The notes beneath the pieces were generated by a model. That model ran no database searches. It was not told where the DNA came from and saw only the letters and a program-made list of their open reading frames with translations. This document shows, one piece after another, positions 6,800 through 10,112 of a stretch of 10,112 nt of DNA. A program made the position numbers and the translations under genes. The DNA is taken from positions 1 through 10,112 of the forward strand of contig CAZTUA010000034.1 in the NCBI GenBank assembly GCA_964616545.1, written 5' to 3'. Numbering within the stretch: the first letter of the stretch is position 1; each line of letters starts with the position of its first letter. Source of the DNA: JAQVEM01 sp964616545 (GTDB lineage: Bacteria; Actinomycetota; Humimicrobiia; Humimicrobiales; Humimicrobiaceae).

Positions 6800-6902
6800 C
6801 GGCATATTCATTAAAAATAACTTTTAAGTCTAAACTGCACCCTTCTATAAAGAAGATTGCTAAAGTTAATAGTACAAATAAATATAGGGATATTTTTTTC
6901 AT
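6399..6902 (-). CDS. Small exported lipoprotein, unrecognised family (intact copy)
   Basis: A 167-residue lipoprotein. Residues 1-21 form a signal peptide (MKKISLYLFVLLTLAIFF) ending in lipobox IEGC with Cys22. The mature part begins with a helical, charged stretch (about 36-58) and continues into a region with CLECG and FIYTVFNPGTGEF. It ends in alternating beta-type segments (EWTFLSPGSYEYRIYVEDTLVKAIPFEI), which suggests a small beta-sandwich. Three Cys residues in the mature part after Cys22 could form disulphides. The ATG is supported by AAGGTGGAG a few bases upstream on the minus strand. The stretch ISKIKQE through YTVFN recurs in the broken copy at 2421-2634. Function unknown. Confidence 0.75.
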   Translation of the reverse strand: MKKISLYLFVLLTLAIFFIEGCSLDLKVIFNEYADISKIKQETIETLDRSSEPDRELFSQYFSLIKLEETTLSPIGETCLECGFNKKQNFEFIYTVFNPGTGEFVKRCTGYASSEGSDGMVMEALEWTFLSPGSYEYRIYVEDTLVKAIPFEIISYVNYFRQQLGFN

Positions 6903-7077
6903 TTTACTCCACCTTATTAGTAATATTTAGTTTATATAATAAGTACTAAATTATTGGTTTTATTAATTATATTATAATTGCTGTTAATATTAAATAGAGC
7001 AGCAGCAAAGTTTAAATTATATAAGGAATTTTTTAAAACAAATTTTTTATTATAAGTAAATAAATATTTAATAGCTA

Positions 7078-7212
7078 TTGAATAAGAAAATTAATAAGGA
7101 AAAGGTAAAAAAGGGTAGCTATTTTTTTAAAAATGATGGCCTTTATATTAAAGATAAAGTTTATAATGAAAGCATAAATGATATTGTTCAGTATAATTTG
7201 GAGGATATATAA
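7078..7212 (+). pseudogene. Possible gene remnant (44 codons) in an AT-rich gap
   Basis: From TTG at 7078 an open frame of 44 codons runs to TAA at 7212. Its second half (YFFKNDGLYIKDKVYNESI and on to NLEDI) reads like real protein rather than translated AT-rich noise. No ribosome site precedes it and no family is recognised. The flanks, 6903-7077 and 7213-7291, are AT-rich and show only a weak inverted repeat, TTTAGT (6926-6931) with ACTAAA (6945-6950), near the start of the divergent lipoprotein gene. It may be the end of a lost gene in the decaying region that follows. Confidence 0.25.
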
Positions 7213-7291
7213 TTTAAAAATTTTTTAAAAAGATGTATTATTATGTTTTAAATAATACAACTACGAAATATTATTATTTTATTGAATAATC

Positions 7292-7774
7292 ATGGATAAA
7301 GCCCAGCTTCTTGAGAAACTAAAAAATTTAAATTCAAAAAAAGACGTTCAGGATCTATTTATTGATTTAAATTTTGATTACTCCAGTGATGATAATTTTA
7401 ACTGGGTTGATAATCTTATAACCTCAGAAAAATCAAAAGAGAAAATATATTGTATTAATATCATTAATGAGTATAAAACTTTTAATATTTTCTATTGCAA
7501 ACTAAAAATTTCAAATCTTTACAGAAATAGAGCTATTCAGAGGGATGTTGCGAAAAGAATAGCCCGTGAATCTGATTGTCTTATAGTATTTACAAATGAG
7601 GATGAAAATATTTTTAGAATAGTTTATGCTGATGTAATAGGGAGCCATGGCACTGCTAAAATGCCAAAAACTCTTAAAAGCCCGAATAAATCAACTTCTT
7701 CCTTAAAGCTATCAGGTTATACAATCTCAAAAGATGAAAAAAGTACCGCAGGCTCCAAGATATACAAAGTTTGA
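7292..7774 (+). pseudogene. Probable amino-terminal remnant of a large restriction/methylase-type protein
   Basis: A 160-residue frame. Residues about 45-118 (IYCINIINEYKTFNIFYCKLK, then YRNRAIQRDVAKRIARESDCLIVFTNEDENIFRIVYADV) resemble the amino-terminal domain that precedes the methylase or helicase core in some large type II restriction-modification proteins. In these, an aligned 'RaI.rdi...' segment is followed by a hydrophobic strand and a short 'N.D' turn. The final 40 residues are Ser/Lys-rich and unlike anything known to me, and the frame stops far short of the many hundred residues expected. No Shine-Dalgarno site is visible. It is followed by two more shortened genes. The family link comes from memory of the pattern, not a search; it could also be an intact unknown protein. 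Confidence 0.45.
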
Positions 7775-7850
7775 TTTAATGCTGAGAGCTAAAAAATTAT
7801 CAGATATTTTTTGATTTTATCCATAAATAAATATAATTTAAATAAAAATC

Positions 7851-7988
7851 ATGAGTGATCCACACAAGAACATTTTTTATTACTACAGAGGCCCCTCATC
7901 CAGGGATGATAAAGATATAATTTACGATAAGCAGATTGAAGATAATACCACAAAGGCACTAGTTAACTGTTTTAAGAGCCAGGAGTAA
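7851..7988 (+). pseudogene. Amino-terminal fragment (45 aa) of an unidentified accessory-region protein
   Basis: ATG opens a 45-codon frame with NIFYYYRGPSS at residues 7-17 and QIEDNTTKAL at 28-37, then TAA. The sequence has the look of a conserved amino terminus: an aromatic run, an Arg-Gly-Pro turn and an acidic-Asn-Thr helix start. I associate this with longer proteins found next to restriction and nuclease genes, but I cannot name the family. The stop falls where a long helix would be expected to continue. It ends five bases before the next broken gene, and upstream spacing to 7774 is 76 bases of AT-rich DNA. A complete short peptide is less likely than truncation. Confidence 0.45.
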
Positions 7989-7993
7989 ACATT

Positions 7994-8296
7994 ATGAGAG
8001 TTTTTAGAATAGAAAATAACAGTTTAACATCTTACAGAGAGGAAGATTTTAAAATAGATAGCATCGAGAAGATACTCGAAGACTGGATCGAAGATTCCCC
8101 CAATACAATATTTGAAGACGAGGAAGTACTTATAATAGGCAGGCAGGTTACGAATAACCTGTGGAAAGCTATAGACTTACTGGACCTGGATAAAAAGGGT
8201 AACACGGTTGTAATTGAGCTGAAAAGAGAAAGAACACCGTGAGAAACAGTGGCTCAAATACTTGAATACGCATCAATCTGCAAAAATTATTTGTAA
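7994..8296 (+). pseudogene. Nuclease of DUF91/NucS-like PD-(D/E)XK type, cut by an in-frame TGA
   Basis: Residues 26-50 (ILEDWIEDSPNTIFEDEEVLIIGRQ) and 58-79 (KAIDLLDLDKKGNTVVIELK and on) fit the amino half of DUF91/NucS-like nucleases. Asp61 or Asp64 and the Glu75-x-Lys77 pair are the metal-binding residues. After RTP comes TGA (8240-8242), and the same frame continues with ETVAQILEYAS, the next conserved element (a Gln and a Tyr in a helix), until TAA at 8294. The family normally has Arg at the position of the TGA, so CGA to TGA is the simplest explanation. The remaining carboxyl half is missing. Recoding of TGA is unlikely because other genes here end in TGA. Confidence 0.72.
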
Positions 8297-8322
8297 AATT
8301 ACGGATAGAAGCGGACTGTAAT

Positions 8323-8342
8323 AAAGACTTTTGCAAGTCTTT
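8323..8342 (+). terminator. Hairpin resembling a rho-independent terminator
   Basis: AAAGACTT (8323-8330), loop TTGC and AAGTCTTT (8335-8342) form a perfect 8-bp stem just after the broken nuclease gene. Only a short T-rich stretch follows (CTATT), so termination efficiency may be modest. It separates the nuclease remnants from the toxin-antitoxin locus. Confidence 0.45.
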
Positions 8343-8420
8343 CTATTAATAATCAGTGACACATAGCTTAGAGCAATAAAGTCAAGATCACTTCATATTT
8401 AAATTGTATAAAAATATATT

Positions 8421-8450
8421 TATGTTATTATACATATGTATAATAACATA
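8421..8450. repeat. Perfect 30-bp palindrome
   Basis: The arm TATGTTATTATACAT (8421-8435) is followed directly by its exact reverse complement (8436-8450), with no spacer and no mismatch. It lies about 45 bp upstream of the higBA promoter. A promoter-like pair, TTGTAT at 8404 and TATTAT at 8426 with 16 bases between, overlaps the left arm. A dimeric or tetrameric regulator site, or a recombination site, is possible. As DNA it could extrude a cruciform. Confidence 0.85.
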
Positions 8451-8492
8451 TAGTAGTTAAAAACAAAGCCAGGGAAATAATCCTGGATATTC

Positions 8493-8522
8493 TTGACAAA
8501 AGTTAACATTAAAGTTAACATT
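8493..8522 (+). promoter_or_regulatory. higBA promoter with two tandem 12-bp operator-like repeats
   Basis: TTGACA (8493-8498), a perfect -35 box, is followed after 17 bases by TAACAT (8516-8521) as -10. AAAGTTAACATT occurs twice in direct tandem (8499-8510 and 8511-8522), filling the spacer and covering the -10. Each copy holds the palindrome GTTAAC. This is the expected place for autorepression by the HigA-type antitoxin. The repeats are seen directly; the repressor is inferred. The rest of 8297-8526 holds the hairpin and palindrome listed separately. Confidence 0.65.
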
Positions 8523-8526
8523 ATTT

Positions 8527-8882
8527 ATGAAAAAAACAATTATATTTTACAGAACCCGGGATAATAAATGTCCTATTCAGGATTTTCTAGATTCCTTATC
8601 CGGAAAGATTGCAAAAAAGTAATCTGGGTCCTGAATTTATTAGAAGATCTTGATATTGTTCCATCGACATATTTTAAAAAGCTTTCAGGAACAAAAGAAA
8701 TATGGGAATGTAGAGTTAGATATAGTTCAAACTCGTATAGAATATTTTGTTTTTTTATGGGTAATTCAGTAATTGTGCTGACCCATGGTTTTTTAAAGAA
8801 GACAAGAAAAGTACCTGCTTCTGAAATAAAGTGTGCAGAGGCGTACAGGGAGGATTTTATAAGGAGGCAAAAACATGAGTGA
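8527..8882 (+). CDS. higB: HigB-like (RelE/ParE superfamily, Gp49 type) toxin, split by a -1 frameshift at a slippery site
   Basis: The toxin spans two frames. ATG at 8527 gives MKKTIIFYRTRDNKCPIQDF and on to GKIAKK, ending in TAA at 8620-8622. The -1 frame then supplies VIWVLNLLEDLDIVP, KKLSGTKEIWECRV, YRIFCFF and HGFLKKTRKVPASEI, to a TGA at 8882. Joined, they make 118 residues, the usual length, with all Gp49 landmarks in order. These toxins cut mRNA on the ribosome. The junction GCA AAA AAG TAA contains the heptamer A AAA AAG at 8613-8619, the classical -1 slippery sequence of dnaX. One extra A would also restore the frame, so a mutation or homopolymer error is possible. An ATG at 8568 in the second frame lacks the amino-terminal strand and is not the start. 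No Shine-Dalgarno site is seen at 8527. Confidence 0.8.
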
Positions 8883-9150
8883 TTTAAAAAAGTATGTAAA
8901 TAAAAGAAAAGTAAAAGATAAAGATTTTTCCAGGAATTTTGAAGAGGGTTACAGGCAATTTAAAATTGGTGTAATGCTAAAGCAGGCCCGAGAATCTGCA
9001 GGGCAGACGCAGGAAGAACTTGCACGGCAGCTCGGCACCAAAAAGAGTGCAATTTCAAGAATAGAAAATCACGCAGAGGATATTAAACTATCAACACTGG
9101 TGCGTGTGGCAGGAGCCCTGGGAAAGAGAATTAGTATTAATATTGTTTGA
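8875..9150 (+). CDS. higA: HigA-like antitoxin, XRE-type helix-turn-helix
   Basis: A 91-residue protein with an Xre/Cro helix-turn-helix at about residues 32-85: IGVMLKQARESAGQTQEELARQLG, then TKKSAISRIENH as recognition helix, and STLVRVAGALGKRISINI as the closing element. The amino end (1-30) is charged and contains FEEGYRQFKIG, usual for antitoxins of this toxin-first arrangement. AAGGAGG at 8861-8867, seven bases from the ATG, is one of the best ribosome sites in the window and favours antitoxin over toxin. It overlaps the toxin stop by eight bases. It probably binds and neutralises the toxin and represses the shared promoter through the tandem repeats at 8499-8522. Confidence 0.9.
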   Translation: MSDLKKYVNKRKVKDKDFSRNFEEGYRQFKIGVMLKQARESAGQTQEELARQLGTKKSAISRIENHAEDIKLSTLVRVAGALGKRISINIV

Positions 9151-9250
9151 TTTGACACATTTTTAATTAAAAAGACAATATTAGCCCCCAGGTTGTATAC
9201 AAAAGTTCCTTTTAAAAATGTGTTTGGAATAACAAAATTTCCTTTGATTT

Positions 9251-9600
9251 ATGTGTTTTATCACTTTTTTTAATGAATTTAAGGGAGCTTTAACTGAACA
9301 ATATGTTTTACAACAATTTAAGTGTGAAGGGATGATGCCAATATTTTATTGGTCTGCAGAGACTGGGACTTCAGAGACTGATTTTATTATACAGATAGGA
9401 AGCAGAGTTATTCCTGTTGAAGTAAAAGCATCAGAAAATCTTAGAGCAAAAAGTCTTAAAATATACAGGAAAAGTACTTACCTGAAAAAAGTATTCGTTT
9501 GTCCATGTCAGATTACAGAAAAGAGGGGTGGCTTATCAATCTGCCGCTATATGCACTTCCTGTACTTCCAGAAATACTCTCAAAGAAAAACCTGCTTTAA
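9251..9600 (+). pseudogene. Carboxyl-terminal stub of a DUF4143-type ATPase, frameshifted
   Basis: From about 9272 the frame encodes NEFKGALTEQYVLQQF, then FYWSAETGTSETDFII and VIPVEVKASENLRAKSLK. This is the carboxyl domain (DUF4143) of AAA-type ATPases, including its nuclease-like E-x-D...E-x-K pattern. The ATPase half is missing. After KIYRK, near 9474, the reading switches to the -1 frame, which gives YLPEKSIRLSMSDYRKEGWL and LPLYALPVLPEILSKKNLL before TAA at 9598-9600. A lost A in an A-run (AGGAAAAGT for an expected AGGAAAAAGT) explains it. The unshifted frame to 9643 is nonsense. The interval 9151-9250 shows no trace of the missing half that I can identify. Confidence 0.78.
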
Positions 9601-9676
9601 TGATATAAAATTAATATTTATTTATAAGTTTTTTGAAAATTGATTTTATGCAAAATTTATTTAAATATATAGAAGT

Positions 9677-9708
9677 TTGACTGAGTTATTGTATTGAGCT
9701 TGTATTAT
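9677..9708 (+). promoter_or_regulatory. Weak promoter candidate ahead of the aldo/keto reductase
   Basis: TTGACT at 9677-9682 and TATTAT at 9703-9708 lie 20 bases apart, longer than ideal. A TG directly before the -10 does not form a proper extended -10. It is the only promoter-like pair between the ATPase stub and the reductase gene; 9601-9727 is otherwise featureless. Confidence 0.25.
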
Positions 9709-9727
9709 ATTTATTATTATATTCATC

Positions 9728-10112
9728 ATGCAGATTGAAAAAAAGAAATTAAAAAACGGTTTCGAGCTTCCTGCATTTGGTTTCGGGACCTGGACGGTGG
9801 GAGGCAGGGAAGAAAGAAACCCTGCCAATGATGACAGGGCAGATATTTTTGCCATAAAGACTGCAATTGAAATGGGCATAACCCATATCGATACAGCGGA
9901 GTATTATGCAGGCGGGTATACCGAAGAACTTGTGGGCGAGGCCATAAGAGGTTTTTATAGAGAAAACCTTATAATAGCAACCAAGGTATGGTCCTCAAAC
10001 CTCCGTTACAGCAACCTTATAAATTCCTGCAGGCAGAGCCTGAAAAGACTGGGGATCGATTATATAGATATTTATCTCATACATTATCCCAACCCTTCTA
10101 TAGATACAGGGG
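9728..10112 (+). CDS. Aldo/keto reductase, amino-terminal part (runs off the window)
   Basis: 128 codons are visible before the window ends. The protein would reduce aldehydes or ketones with NADPH in the cytoplasm, using a TIM-barrel fold. The catalytic tetrad is complete: Asp55 and Tyr60 in HIDTAEYYAGG, Lys86 in ATKVWSS and His119 in YLIHYPNP. Spacings (Asp to Tyr 5, Lys to His 33) equal those of the family. FGFGTWTVGG (17-26) is the first barrel strand and LKRLGIDYIDIYLIHY the strand before the active His. An insertion-like RNPANDDRAD (30-39) carries extra charged residues. ATG at 9728 is chosen because the protein then starts a few residues before the conserved LKNG element; no Shine-Dalgarno site is seen. 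Substrate unknown. Confidence 0.88.
   Translation, partial: MQIEKKKLKNGFELPAFGFGTWTVGGREERNPANDDRADIFAIKTAIEMGITHIDTAEYYAGGYTEELVGEAIRGFYRENLIIATKVWSSNLRYSNLINSCRQSLKRLGIDYIDIYLIHYPNPSIDTG

Noticed and set aside
8240..8242. TGA read as a sense codon (alternative code or selenocysteine)
   Set aside because: Several intact genes here end with TGA. The expected residue is Arg, and the gene is also truncated further on.
8499..8522. Start of a CRISPR-like array
   Set aside because: The two 12-mers are directly adjacent with no spacers and lie inside a promoter.
8568..8882. ATG at 8568 as the start of a 104-aa toxin
   Set aside because: The first 17 residues in that frame match nothing, whereas the upstream frame from 8527 supplies the exact missing HigB amino terminus.
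9251..9643. 130-aa intact protein
   Set aside because: The last third is nonsense, while the -1 frame carries the conserved DUF4143 ending; the ATPase half is also absent.

Overview
This is an AT-rich bacterial window whose clear genes lie mostly on the + strand. Some starts have strong AGGAGG-type ribosome sites and others have none. Three lipoproteins with lipoboxes, one carrying a C-terminal OmpA peptidoglycan-binding domain, suggest a cell with an exported, wall-associated lipoprotein layer, plausibly a low-GC diderm anaerobe. No rRNA, tRNA or diagnostic marker is present, so I do not assign a taxon.

Layout. 1-510 is mostly non-coding and ends in a good promoter. 511-1094 is a mazEF toxin-antitoxin pair, with an alpha/beta hydrolase just downstream (1101-1883). 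2009-2416 encodes a four-helix membrane protein. 2421-2634 is a truncated reverse-strand copy of a lipoprotein gene, followed by about 600 bp of very AT-rich DNA that may be a mobile-element relic. 3239-4783 is a lipoprotein made of a seven-bladed WD40-like propeller plus OmpA. 4967-6142 is a fibronectin-III lipoprotein. 6191-6289 is the in-frame 3' remnant of a second copy of the membrane-protein gene, and 6399-6902 (minus) is the full-length copy of the lipoprotein. Together these show an old segmental duplication in which each copy lost a different half.

The right third is an accessory region in decay. 7292-7774, 7851-7988 and 7994-8296 look like amino-terminal remnants of restriction or nuclease-type genes, the last one cut by an in-frame TGA. 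After a terminator-like hairpin and a perfect 30-bp palindrome comes a second toxin-antitoxin pair of HigB/HigA type (8527-9150), in toxin-first order. Its promoter contains two tandem 12-bp repeats. HigB is split between two frames exactly at an A AAA AAG slippery heptamer. 9251-9600 is the C-terminal stub of a DUF4143-type ATPase with its own frameshift. An aldo/keto reductase starts at 9728 and runs off the window.

Main points for follow-up: the split higB (programmed -1 frameshifting, pseudogene or homopolymer error), the palindrome, the reciprocally decayed duplication, and the WD40-OmpA lipoprotein. No complete new multi-gene system is evident. The restriction/nuclease remnants look like the wreck of one or more defence loci.
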